In this document: positions 51,169-60,198 of the stretch, one piece after another
How the letters are laid out: every line of letters starts with the position of its first letter
Numbering within the stretch: the first letter of the stretch is position 1
Assembly: GCA_033765235.1 (NCBI GenBank)
Contig: JANRIG010000020.1
Span: forward strand, 252,242 to 316,241
DNA from: JANRIG01 sp033765235
Lineage (GTDB): Bacteria; Bacteroidota; Bacteroidia; Cytophagales; UBA9547
Direction: 5' to 3'
DNA: 64,000 bases
Made by a program: the position numbers and the translations under genes
The notes under the pieces: model-generated
Told to the model about the DNA's origin: nothing
The model's database searches: none
The model's input: only the letters and a program-made list of their open reading frames with translations

Positions 51169-54114
51169 ATGAGTAATACATTGTCGCAATTGGCATCGGA
51201 ACTGGAGGGAGAGCTCTATTTTGACGATTTCACCAAAAAACTGTACGCCACAGATGCGTCTGTGTACAAAATATTGCCTTTAGCAGTAGCCATACCCAAA
51301 AGCAAGAATGACATAAAAAAATTGATACAATATGCGCATACACACCACACCTCGCTCATACCACGCACTGCAGGTACCTCGCTCAACGGACAAGTGGTAG
51401 GCAGCGGCATAGTGGTAGATGTGAGCAAATATTGGAACCAAATATTGGAGGTGAACCAACAAGAAATGTGGGTGAAGGTGCTCCCAGGTGTAAATTTAGA
51501 CGAGCTTAATAAACATCTTGAACCTTTGGGCATGTTTTTTGGTCCTGAGACTTCCACTTCAAACCGTTGTAGAATTGGTGGTATGGTAGGAAATAACTCT
51601 TGCGGCTCACACTCTATGATATACGGCACCACGCGCGACCATTTGCTCGAAATAGATGCAATATTGAGCGATGGCACGGAGGTTACCTTCAATGCTATTT
51701 CAAAAAATGAGTTTGAAGCCAAGTGCAACCTCAAAAACTTAGAAGGTGCTCTTTACAGACAAATAAATGACAGGCTCTCCACACCCAAAGTGCAACAAGA
51801 GATAAAGTCAGAATTTCCTAAGCCTGAAATAAGGCGCCGCAACAGTGGCTATGCCATTGACGAACTGCTTGATACAGAAATATTCAGCAATGATACTTAT
51901 CTTACCTACAAATCCGAAGCCCAACGTACAGATAGGCGATTTAACTTTTGCAAACTGTTGGCAGGCAGCGAAGGCACACTGGCATTTACCACCGCCATTA
52001 AGCTAAACTGCGTGCCTGTTCCTCCCCAAAACAAAGGTGCGCTTGTGGTACATCTTCACTCTATATATGATGCCTGCAAGGCTACCATCATAGCAGCCAA
52101 TCACCATCCGGGTGCTATAGAGCTCATGGATGATTTCATACTCGACAATGCAAAAAAGAATACAGAGCAACAAAAAAATCTATTTTTCATACAGGGCAGT
52201 CCTAAAGCAGTGATAGTGGTAGAGTGGGCACGCCACACCCAAGAAGAAATATACAAGCATATAGCCGAGCTGGAAGTTGAGTTGCAAGCTGCAGGTTATG
52301 GGTATCATTTCGCCAAACTGTATGGCTCAGAGATAAGTGCCTGCTGGGCTCTGCGCAAAGCAGGTCTGGGGCTGCTTGCCAATGTGCCCGGCGATTCTAA
52401 AGCAGTAGCATGCATAGAAGATACTGCTGTACACATACTAGACCAGCCGGAGTATATTGCAGAGTTTGAACAAATATTAAAAAAGTACCATAAAAGTAGT
52501 GTTTATTATGCACATATTGGCGACGGTGAAATACACCTGCGCCCTATTCTTGACCTCAAAAAGGCTGATGACAGAACACTATTTGTAACCATCACCTCTG
52601 AAGTGGCAGACTTGGTAAAAAAATACAGAGGTTCGCTCAGCGGCGAGCATGGCGATGGCATAGTGAGAGGTCATTTTCTCAAAAGGATGATTGGCGAAGC
52701 CAACTATAACCTATGTATAGAAATAAAAAACACATGGGACCCTCATAATATATTCAACCCCAATAAAATAACACAGGTAGCAGAAATAGACAAAAACTTG
52801 AGATACACCTCCGGGCAAGTCACCAAAGAGATAGAAACATACTTTGATTTTTCAGCTACCGAAGGCATTATTCGTATGGCCGAAAAGTGTAACGGTGCCG
52901 GCGATTGCCTCAAGAGCCACCACATAGGAGGCACCATGTGCCCAAGCTATATGGCCACCCGCAATGAGAAAGACAGTACAAGAGGCAGAGCCAATATATT
53001 GAGAGAAATACTTACACAGTCTTCTAAAAAAAATCCATTTGACCACCCTGATATAAAGCAAGCCATGGACCTGTGCCTGAGCTGCAAAGGATGCAAAAAT
53101 GAGTGCAACAGCAATGTAGATGTGGCTATGCTTAAGGCTGAGTTTTTGCAACACTATTATGATGCCAACGGAGTGCCCTTTCGCACACTTATGATTGGCA
53201 ATTTTGTGCGAAGTATGCAAATAGCATCTCATATACCTGCTTTGTACAACACCTTTATGACTTGGAAGCCCACTTCTGCCATGGCAAATGCCATCATGGG
53301 CATACATCCCAAACGCAAGTTTCCGCTGCTGCACCCATACACATTGCAACATTGGTACAAAAAAAATATTAAACCTAAGCCCGCAAATAGTCCGCACACG
53401 GTGTATCTCTTTTGCGATGAATTTACCAACTACAATGACGTGGAGATAGGAATAAAAACCCTAAAATTGCTTACAAAATTAGGATATAATGTAATAATAC
53501 CTTCGCACCACGAGAGTGGACGCACATTCCTATCCAAAGGTATGGTGCGCCAAGCGCAAACACTTGCCAACAAAAATGTGGAAATATTATCCGGAATAGT
53601 AAATGCAAACACCCCATTGATAGGCATAGAACCTTCTGCAATACTGGGCTTTAGAGACGAATATCCCTTGCTAGTAAGCAGAGATAATGTGCCCAAAGCA
53701 CAAACTTTGGCAAAATATTGCATGACAACAGATGAATTTTTGGCGAAAGAAATTGAGACAGGAAATATTGAAAAAAGTAAGATAGCATCTGCACCCCTAC
53801 AAATCAAGCTGCATGGGCACTGCCACCAAAAAGCCCTGAGCACGGTGGTGCACAGCAAAAAACTGCTTGAGTACGCAGGGCACAAGGTAGAACTTATACC
53901 ATCCGGGTGCTGTGGTATGGCAGGCAGTTTTGGATATGAAAAAGAACACTACCAGGTATCTATGCAGATAGGAGAGTTGGTGCTTTTTCCAACAATAAGA
54001 AAATCAACAGGATATGAAATAGTAGCATCGGGCACCAGCTGCCGCCATCAGATATACGATGGCACAGGCAAGAAAGCCAAACATATTGTAGAAGTATTGG
54101 CAAATAATGAATGA
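51169..54114 (+). CDS. FAD-linked dehydrogenase with Fe-S/CCG domains (D-lactate or D-2-hydroxyglutarate type)
   Basis: A 981-residue fusion of a GlcD-like flavoprotein and a GlcF-like iron-sulphur protein. The PCMH FAD-binding domain (~30-270) has IPRTAGTSLNGQ and GGMVGNNSCGSHSMIYG. The FAD-oxidase C-domain (~275-530) ends in SLSGEHGDGIVRGHFL and NPHNIFNPNKI-type residues. Fe-S Cys motifs CNGAGDC...MCPSY and CLSCKGCKNEC follow at ~570-650, and CCG-type motifs HGHCHQKAL and GCCGMAGSFGYE near 880-930. The architecture matches YdiJ/D-2-hydroxyglutarate or D-lactate dehydrogenases feeding electrons to quinone. The substrate is not certain. Single-gene unit. Confidence 0.92.
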   Translation: MSNTLSQLASELEGELYFDDFTKKLYATDASVYKILPLAVAIPKSKNDIKKLIQYAHTHHTSLIPRTAGTSLNGQVVGSGIVVDVSKYWNQILEVNQQEMWVKVLPGVNLDELNKHLEPLGMFFGPETSTSNRCRIGGMVGNNSCGSHSMIYGTTRDHLLEIDAILSDGTEVTFNAISKNEFEAKCNLKNLEGALYRQINDRLSTPKVQQEIKSEFPKPEIRRRNSGYAIDELLDTEIFSNDTYLTYKSEAQRTDRRFNFCKLLAGSEGTLAFTTAIKLNCVPVPPQNKGALVVHLHSIYDACKATIIAANHHPGAIELMDDFILDNAKKNTEQQKNLFFIQGSPKAVIVVEWARHTQEEIYKHIAELEVELQAAGYGYHFAKLYGSEISACWALRKAGLGLLANVPGDSKAVACIEDTAVHILDQPEYIAEFEQILKKYHKSSVYYAHIGDGEIHLRPILDLKKADDRTLFVTITSEVADLVKKYRGSLSGEHGDGIVRGHFLKRMIGEANYNLCIEIKNTWDPHNIFNPNKITQVAEIDKNLRYTSGQVTKEIETYFDFSATEGIIRMAEKCNGAGDCLKSHHIGGTMCPSYMATRNEKDSTRGRANILREILTQSSKKNPFDHPDIKQAMDLCLSCKGCKNECNSNVDVAMLKAEFLQHYYDANGVPFRTLMIGNFVRSMQIASHIPALYNTFMTWKPTSAMANAIMGIHPKRKFPLLHPYTLQHWYKKNIKPKPANSPHTVYLFCDEFTNYNDVEIGIKTLKLLTKLGYNVIIPSHHESGRTFLSKGMVRQAQTLANKNVEILSGIVNANTPLIGIEPSAILGFRDEYPLLVSRDNVPKAQTLAKYCMTTDEFLAKEIETGNIEKSKIASAPLQIKLHGHCHQKALSTVVHSKKLLEYAGHKVELIPSGCCGMAGSFGYEKEHYQVSMQIGELVLFPTIRKSTGYEIVASGTSCRHQIYDGTGKKAKHIVEVLANNE

Positions 54115-54196
54115 AAGGGTATAAAATAGTATTCACACATGTTTGCATACTACCTGTTGCTTTAATAATTTTGAACAACTATATAAGTAATAGCTA

Positions 54197-56371
54197 TTGA
54201 AATATACTGTATTTATCATATTATTCATTTTATATATTGCGCAAGCACAAGACTCGCTCACACTTGAAAATATATTTATTAATGGCAAGTTTGATGTGAC
54301 TTCTGTATCCCAAGATATTCACTGGCTCAATACTCCTTACCAGTATTATACGGCAGACTACGATGCAGCCGGCAACCCTGCCATAGTAGTAAAAAATATA
54401 TTAAACAAAAAGAAAATAAGCACATTAGCTACCATGCGCCAGCTCACTCCAAGGGGTAGCGAAGTGCCCATATCTATTGAGGAAATGACCATGAGCAGCG
54501 ATGGCAAATACATACTTATACAAAGCAAAAGCGTGCCTGTATATCGCCGGTCGAGGCACGCACTTTATTATTATTTTAACACCAAAAATAAAAAACTCAC
54601 CCCGTTGCACGATAGCACTATGGTAATAAATGCACAATTTTCGCCCGATGGACAAAAAATAGCCTACACTTTGGATAATAACCTATATTATTACGAAATA
54701 GAAAAAAATACGCATATACAACTTACTACCGACGGCAAAAAAAATGAAATCATCAACGGGCAGAGCGATTGGGTGTATGAAGAGGAGTTTGAATTTACAA
54801 AAGCATACTTTTGGAGCCCCGACAGCAAATATCTGGCTTATTACAGGTTTGATGAATCCAAGGTGAAGCAATACACTATGCAGATGTGGCAGGGCCAACT
54901 ATACCCGCAAAACTATACCTACAAATATCCCAAAGCCGGCGAGGCAAATGCAAAAGTGAAGATATTGGTACAAAATATATCAAATAATGCGGTGCGCACA
55001 GCCTTTGATGCCTCAGCCTATGACAACTACATACCACGCTTGATGTGGACCAATACTTCTGAAATACTAAGTATTCAAGAGCTCAATCGCACGCAAGATA
55101 CATTGCAAATACTCCATTATAATACTACAAAAAACACCTGCGATACGGTGCTGCAAGTCACAGACCCTGCTTATGTAGAGATAGATGATAATATGATTTA
55201 TACCGACTCGTCTATCATTTTCACCAATGAGACCTCCGGCTACAGGCACATATATTCCTTTGATTATGTAAACAAAAAATATACCCAGCTTACCAAAGGC
55301 GGGTTTGAAGTATCGGGCATATTGTACTATGACTCTGCCAAAAAATATTTGTATTATTCCTCCAAAGAAGTACACAGCACCTATGGCAGTATTTTTGTCA
55401 TTGACCTACAAAATAATAAAAAAATACCGCTTTGCACCACACCGGGGATATATGATGCTGATTTTCACCCTTCGGGGCAATATGCTATGCTCACACACCA
55501 AAGTGCCGAGCAGCCCTTAAGTACCTACTTGCTCAAAGCACATAATCAAAAAATATTGCCGTTGTATGACAATAAATTGCACAAAGCTGCTATAGACAGT
55601 ATGAAGCTGCCACAGTTGAGCTATGACACATTTATCAACAATGACAACGACACCCTCAACTACTGGATGATAAAACCTGCCAATTACAACACAAAAAAAA
55701 ATCCTTTATTATTATTTGTATATGGAGGTCCGGGTTCGCAAGCTGTGCTCAATACTTGGTACGACAAAAAAATGTATTGGCACCAATACTTGGCAAGCAA
55801 AGGCTATGTAGTGGCATGCCTCGACAATCGCGGTACGGGAGGCAAAGGAGCTTACCTAAAAAAATGTACTACCTATAAATTGGGCAAACTTGAAGCAGAA
55901 GACCAAATACAATTTGCCAAATATCTAAGCAATGAATCATATATAGATGCCTCACGCATAGGCATTTGGGGCTGGAGTTTTGGAGGTTATCTGTCTACCT
56001 TGTGCCTATTATTGGGCAATGATATATTCAAGGCTGCCATAGCCGTGGCACCCGTGACCTCTTGGAGGCTATATGATACTATATATACCGAACGGTTTCT
56101 CAAAAACCCAACAGACAACGCCAAAGGATATGATGAATATTCACCACTCACACATGCACACCGCCTCAAAGGCAACTATCTGCTCATACATGGCACTGCC
56201 GATGACAATGTGCATTATCAAAATACGATAGAAATGCAGCGAATGCTCATAAAAGAAGGCAAACAATTCAATGCATTTACATATCCGGACAAGGCGCATG
56301 GCATAAGTGGTGCTACTACCAGGTATCACCTCTTCAGACAAATGACAGAATATTTGTTCAAAAACCTTTGA
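54197..56371 (+). CDS. Dipeptidyl peptidase IV-like S9 serine peptidase
   Basis: A 724-residue exported prolyl peptidase. A signal peptide (KYTVFIILFILYIAQAQ) is followed by an eight-bladed propeller (~40-450) that contains the Glu-Glu substrate motif in VYEEEFEFTKAYFWSPD. The alpha/beta-hydrolase domain (~470-724) has the Ser in GWSFGGYLS, the Asp in GTADDNVHY and the His in DKAHGISG. DPP-IV enzymes remove X-Pro dipeptides in the periplasm. The only start that keeps the signal peptide is TTG 54197. It converges on fic through a structured spacer. Confidence 0.93.
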   Translation: MKYTVFIILFILYIAQAQDSLTLENIFINGKFDVTSVSQDIHWLNTPYQYYTADYDAAGNPAIVVKNILNKKKISTLATMRQLTPRGSEVPISIEEMTMSSDGKYILIQSKSVPVYRRSRHALYYYFNTKNKKLTPLHDSTMVINAQFSPDGQKIAYTLDNNLYYYEIEKNTHIQLTTDGKKNEIINGQSDWVYEEEFEFTKAYFWSPDSKYLAYYRFDESKVKQYTMQMWQGQLYPQNYTYKYPKAGEANAKVKILVQNISNNAVRTAFDASAYDNYIPRLMWTNTSEILSIQELNRTQDTLQILHYNTTKNTCDTVLQVTDPAYVEIDDNMIYTDSSIIFTNETSGYRHIYSFDYVNKKYTQLTKGGFEVSGILYYDSAKKYLYYSSKEVHSTYGSIFVIDLQNNKKIPLCTTPGIYDADFHPSGQYAMLTHQSAEQPLSTYLLKAHNQKILPLYDNKLHKAAIDSMKLPQLSYDTFINNDNDTLNYWMIKPANYNTKKNPLLLFVYGGPGSQAVLNTWYDKKMYWHQYLASKGYVVACLDNRGTGGKGAYLKKCTTYKLGKLEAEDQIQFAKYLSNESYIDASRIGIWGWSFGGYLSTLCLLLGNDIFKAAIAVAPVTSWRLYDTIYTERFLKNPTDNAKGYDEYSPLTHAHRLKGNYLLIHGTADDNVHYQNTIEMQRMLIKEGKQFNAFTYPDKAHGISGATTRYHLFRQMTEYLFKNL

Positions 56372-56378
56372 ATATAAA

Positions 56379-56439
56379 AAAGTTGCCTAATATGTACCCT
56401 GCCTATTATATTACAGGGTATAAGACCTTAAGCAACTTT
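56379..56439. terminator. Nested hairpins between convergent genes
   Basis: The inner stem is TACCCTG (56395-56401) with CAGGGTA (56414-56420). The outer arms AAAGTTGC (56379-56386) and GCAACTTT (56432-56439) also pair, the right arm lying in the last codons of fic. It fits a bidirectional terminator between the peptidase and fic genes. Confidence 0.5.
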
Positions 56440-57495
56440 ATATACACTGGCTTTGAGCTCTCCGTATTTTAGCACTTTGCCATGCTTTACAAGGTATGCC
56501 ATATCTTTTTTGAGGCTGGCTATATGCACCTTTTTCATGGCCGTAGCTATATCTACCATCTTTGACATGCCTTGCTTTTGCATCACAGCTATTATCCGTT
56601 TTTGTCTTTCGGTAATATATGTGCCATTCGGCTTTAGTGCTGCAAGTTTTACATTGAGCTTCTCGGTAAGTATCACCAGGCTTTCGGTAAAAAATAGCAA
56701 CCACTCATCTATACGCTCATGAGGGGTATTTCTATTTTTTTGTCCATTCATCAAAGCGTTATAGTAGCTGTCTTTGTGGCTTTCTATATGGTTTTCAAAT
56801 GATATATATTCTATGAACTGATACCCCGCTTGCAGTAGCAACAGGGTAGTCAATAGCCTTGAAAGCCTGCCATTACCATCTTGAAAAGGGTGTATTGACA
56901 AAAACTCAAATACAAATACCGCCACCACTAAGACCGGGTGCAGCTCTTTGTTTTTGAGCTGTATATTGGTCCATGATATCAGGTCATACATCTCATGGGT
57001 AGTGAGGTGTGGCTCTGTAGTGCGAAATATTACCCTTTGGGCACCATCGGGATAATTGGCTACTACTTTGTTGCTCAAATATTTGTATGCCCCTTTGTGG
57101 CGTTGGTCTTTGCTGCTATGCCTGAGTAGCAGGGTATGCAATTGCAATATGATATTTTCGCTCAGAGATATATCTGCATACGAAGTCTCAATCATCTCTA
57201 ATACTTCATAGTAGCCTGCTGCCTCTTGCTCATCGCGGCTTTCTAAGTGCTGTATATGCAAGTCTTTGAGTAGCGTATTCACCTCTGCATCGGTCAATGT
57301 AGAGCCTTCTATGCGTGTAGATGAGCCTACGCTCTCTACAGTAGCCATATGGCGCAGCTGCAGCATAGGTTTTTTATCTATATTTTTATAGGCACTGTTC
57401 CATTTTACCTTATAGTTGTCCAAAGTAGATAAACGCCTATTTATCTCGGCCTTTACAGGCTCTGAAAAGGCTATTTTTTCTATTAATTCCATCAT
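56428..57495 (-). CDS. Fic family protein with N-terminal inhibitory motif and C-terminal winged helix
   Basis: A 355-residue Fic protein. The inhibitory helix motif [S/T]xxxE[G/N] is S59-T-R-I-E63-G64 in GSSTRIEGS, before the Fic core, which makes it class II. The Fic motif HPFQDGNGRLSR starts at His ~202, complete for AMP transfer. The C-terminal ~70 residues (TERQKRIIAVMQKQGMSKMVDIATAM) look like a winged helix-turn-helix. Such proteins AMPylate a target, often themselves; the target is unknown. ATG 57495 or 57492 is the start (an in-frame TTG lies at 57507). Three 11-bp tandem repeats overlap its promoter, suggesting self-regulation. Confidence 0.9.
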   Translation of the reverse strand: MMELIEKIAFSEPVKAEINRRLSTLDNYKVKWNSAYKNIDKKPMLQLRHMATVESVGSSTRIEGSTLTDAEVNTLLKDLHIQHLESRDEQEAAGYYEVLEMIETSYADISLSENIILQLHTLLLRHSSKDQRHKGAYKYLSNKVVANYPDGAQRVIFRTTEPHLTTHEMYDLISWTNIQLKNKELHPVLVVAVFVFEFLSIHPFQDGNGRLSRLLTTLLLLQAGYQFIEYISFENHIESHKDSYYNALMNGQKNRNTPHERIDEWLLFFTESLVILTEKLNVKLAALKPNGTYITERQKRIIAVMQKQGMSKMVDIATAMKKVHIASLKKDMAYLVKHGKVLKYGELKASVYKVA

Positions 57496-57511
57496 AAATT
57501 CATTCAAAGTA

Positions 57512-57519
57512 CAAATCTA
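57512..57519 (-). promoter_or_regulatory. Bacteroidota -7 element for fic
   Basis: TAGATTTG on the minus strand fits TAnnTTTG, 17 bases before ATG 57495. It overlaps the first of the three 11-bp repeats. Confidence 0.55.
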
Positions 57520-57549
57520 TAAATTATCTATAAATTATCTATAAACTAT
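57517..57549. repeat. Three 11-bp tandem repeats, probable operator
   Basis: CTATAAATTAT, CTATAAATTAT and CTATAAACTAT follow each other exactly at 57517, 57528 and 57539. The array is flanked by the inverted words ACAAAT (57511-57516) and ATTTGT (57548-57553). The 11-base period is about one helical turn, so proteins could bind the same face three times, covering the fic promoter. Confidence 0.85.
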
Positions 57550-57634
57550 TTGTATTATTGGCATGTACAATATTGTGTGCGAATATATTTTGCACAAAGT
57601 CTGCTATATTTGGGGTGAAATATGTTTTCTAATT

Positions 57635-58621
57635 ATGTTTTTCTCTATCATAGTGCCTGTGTATAACCGTCCTGACGAAATTGGCGATTTACTCGAGTGC
57701 CTTACACAGCAAACGTATAAAAACTTTGAAGTAATAGTAGTAGAAAGCGGCAGCAGCATTACCTCCGAGCATGTGGCAAATACTTACACGCACAAGCTCA
57801 ATATCACCTATGCACCTACCGGCAACTATGGCCCGGGCATATCTCGCAACTTTGGTATGAAATATGCCAAAGGCGAGTATTTTATCATATTAGACTCTGA
57901 TATACTGCTCGATACCGACTTTGTAGCAAATATTTATCATGGAGTTACCTCTCATCAACTTGATGCACATGGCGGGCCTGACTGCTGCCACCCATCATTT
58001 ACAGACATAGAAAAAGCCATCAATTACAGCCTTACCTCATTTCTCACTACAGGAGGCATGCGCGGTGGGGTAAAGCGAGCTACCAAATACTTTCCGCGCA
58101 GCTTCAATATGGGCTTTTCGCGTAGGGTGTATGAGGCTACAGGCGGTTTCAAATTTGGATTTATGGGCGAGGATATGGAGCTGAGCCACAGGATATATGC
58201 ACTGGGCTACAAGGTAGCACTCATACCCGATGCCTACGTGTATCACCACCGCAAAAAGGACTTTCATACATTTTTCAGATACATGAAGTTTTTTGGAAAG
58301 TCGCGGGTGAATATTATGCTGCATGTACCTGGTTCGCTTAGGCTTATACATCTGGTGCCTGTGCTGTTTATTATGTATTTTATCGGGGCTTATCTGTCTA
58401 TATTTATAAGTTTTGAATGGTTTATAGCTATGAAAGCCACGTTTTATACCTATTTTTTGTTGATTTTTGCAGATAGCAGCAAAAAAAACAAGAGTATGTA
58501 CATAGGTTTGCTCAGTATGATAGCCACATTTATACAATTTTGGGGATATGGCTTAGGTTTTCTGCAAGATTTTTGGGACAGAATAGTGATAAAAAGCGAC
58601 AAAAAACAGGTTAATATTTGA
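57635..58621 (+). CDS. Glycosyltransferase family 2, membrane-anchored
   Basis: A 328-residue GT2 enzyme. FFSIIVPVYNRPDEIGDLLECL, VVESGSS, GPGISRNFGM and the metal-binding ILDSDIL define the GT-A domain, and FGFMGEDMELSHRI is the ED motif. Two C-terminal hydrophobic segments (~250-300) anchor it to the membrane. ATG 57635 is chosen because upstream frame residues are not conserved. Its stop overlaps the convergent membrane-protein gene by 11 bases. Donor and acceptor are unknown. Confidence 0.9.
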   Translation: MFFSIIVPVYNRPDEIGDLLECLTQQTYKNFEVIVVESGSSITSEHVANTYTHKLNITYAPTGNYGPGISRNFGMKYAKGEYFIILDSDILLDTDFVANIYHGVTSHQLDAHGGPDCCHPSFTDIEKAINYSLTSFLTTGGMRGGVKRATKYFPRSFNMGFSRRVYEATGGFKFGFMGEDMELSHRIYALGYKVALIPDAYVYHHRKKDFHTFFRYMKFFGKSRVNIMLHVPGSLRLIHLVPVLFIMYFIGAYLSIFISFEWFIAMKATFYTYFLLIFADSSKKNKSMYIGLLSMIATFIQFWGYGLGFLQDFWDRIVIKSDKKQVNI

Positions 58622-60122
58622 GTAGTGATACATTGCCTATGGTTTTCACCACGGGCAATGTATGCATATATTTGCAACGGTCGTTTTGTGTAAGAATATA
58701 ATCTACACTGTCGGGGTGTATGGCAAGTGTGTCGTAAAATTTATCAGAAAGTATATGTTTAAACTGCGTATTCTCATATTGTAATATATCTACTCCGTAG
58801 CACAGCTTTAGTAGATGATACCACTTCTTGTAATAGTAAGGAGTGTGTATCACTGCTTTGAGGTTGCAAGGCTGTGAGCGGTGTGCTTCACATGCAAATG
58901 ACTCGTTCATAGGGTCTGTAAGTATAGAGGCTTCCACAGGTGTATTTTGTCTTATCCAAATGTGCATTTTTTGCATATATGTAAGTTCATTTTTATGCCC
59001 ATAGTGCTTATTATTTATATATTTTACAGGTATATAATCAGGGAAAATTATTAATACAGCAGATACCAATGTTATGAATATTAGCATAATATTTATTGGA
59101 AATATTTTAAAATATTGTATATTAAAAAAATAATAATATGATGCACTATTTATTAATAATATTAGTATAAATGCTATCGCTATTGGTGCCATTTTGAAAG
59201 CTTGCATTTTGCATATTGTGTATATATTAAGGACATCCGTAAGTATTGTATATGATACTAAATAACACATTATCAATACAATAAACAGTAGTGTTGATGA
59301 TAATTCTTTTTTATACTTATAAATATATACGAGAAACAGCATTATTAATATTGCAAAAAATAGCACAGATTTTTTACTAAAATTATGAAACAAATAATGC
59401 TCAAATCCTGAATAATTATACAACAAATTGTTAAATAATTGTATAAAATATTTATCGTAATATGTATTTTCAATATTAAATATTATTAAAAATGAAGGTA
59501 GTGAAAATATAGCAGTAATTAACATAAAATGTATAACAATTTTATAATTTTTATACGCTGATATAGTAAGATGAATGAATATCATTAAGCAAATATTCAT
59601 AGCAAGTAAGGGTTGAAAAACACATCCAATACCCATTAATACACCACTGATTAGGTATTTTTTGGTGCAATAATACATCAATCCCATATAGCAAAATGCC
59701 CCTGATATGGCGCTTGAGGTAAAAATAGTATCTGCCAAGTTATTCCCACCCGGACTCATATTATATGCTCCAATGAATATGATTGGAAGGGCAATATATG
59801 CCACTTTTATATCCCCTGATATGATATATGCAATATGAAACCACGCTAATAACACAAAATATAAGCACACAATATGAAGTAGCAGGCAAGCCCCATATAC
59901 TCCTAATACTTTTGAAAATAGTACAGTCACTATTATAAATGGCTCACGCACGGTGAGTTGACGGTGATATTCACCCATAAAAAAATCATTCTTATACAAG
60001 TCGTGGTTTAGTCTTTGATATACCTGTGGCAGGTGCTCAGCATGGTCTCCCGTGTGCGATTGATAGCCATGCAAAAGCAAAAATAGCATGGTTATAGTCA
60101 ATATGTACAAGTATTTATTCAT
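58611..60122 (-). CDS. Multi-spanning membrane protein, possible GT-C-like (DUF6798-like)
   Basis: A 503-residue protein with about ten to eleven hydrophobic helices and a C-terminal soluble region of ~120 residues. The first periplasmic loop contains TGDHAEHLPQVYQRLNHDLYKNDFF, reminiscent of GT-C glycosyltransferase loops. The C-terminal ASILTDPMNESFACEAHRSQPCNLKAV with WYHLLKLCYGVD resembles the DUF6798 C-terminal segment. It may be a polyprenyl-linked sugar transferase or a related membrane enzyme; this is tentative. ATG 60122 is preferred. Base use is especially A+T-rich in the central helices. Confidence 0.72.
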   Translation of the reverse strand: MNKYLYILTITMLFLLLHGYQSHTGDHAEHLPQVYQRLNHDLYKNDFFMGEYHRQLTVREPFIIVTVLFSKVLGVYGACLLLHIVCLYFVLLAWFHIAYIISGDIKVAYIALPIIFIGAYNMSPGGNNLADTIFTSSAISGAFCYMGLMYYCTKKYLISGVLMGIGCVFQPLLAMNICLMIFIHLTISAYKNYKIVIHFMLITAIFSLPSFLIIFNIENTYYDKYFIQLFNNLLYNYSGFEHYLFHNFSKKSVLFFAILIMLFLVYIYKYKKELSSTLLFIVLIMCYLVSYTILTDVLNIYTICKMQAFKMAPIAIAFILILLINSASYYYFFNIQYFKIFPINIMLIFITLVSAVLIIFPDYIPVKYINNKHYGHKNELTYMQKMHIWIRQNTPVEASILTDPMNESFACEAHRSQPCNLKAVIHTPYYYKKWYHLLKLCYGVDILQYENTQFKHILSDKFYDTLAIHPDSVDYILTQNDRCKYMHTLPVVKTIGNVSLLKY

Positions 60123-60161
60123 ATATCCACCAAAAATACTATGATAGACCAAACAATGCTA

Positions 60162-60169
60162 TAATTTTG
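60162..60169 (+). promoter_or_regulatory. rfbF: Bacteroidota -7 element for rfbF
   Basis: TAATTTTG fits TAnnTTTG and lies 30 bases before the ATG at 60199. Confidence 0.5.
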
Positions 60170-60198
60170 CATCATTCATATTAATAATATTGCATACT

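Noticed and set aside
52852..53397. 181-residue minus-strand frame
   Set aside because: It is opposite the Fe-S Cys-motif region of the FAD dehydrogenase, rich in Cys and His only as a by-product.
57517..57549. CRISPR-like array at the 11-bp repeats
   Set aside because: The units are contiguous without spacers and far too short; no cas gene is in the window.
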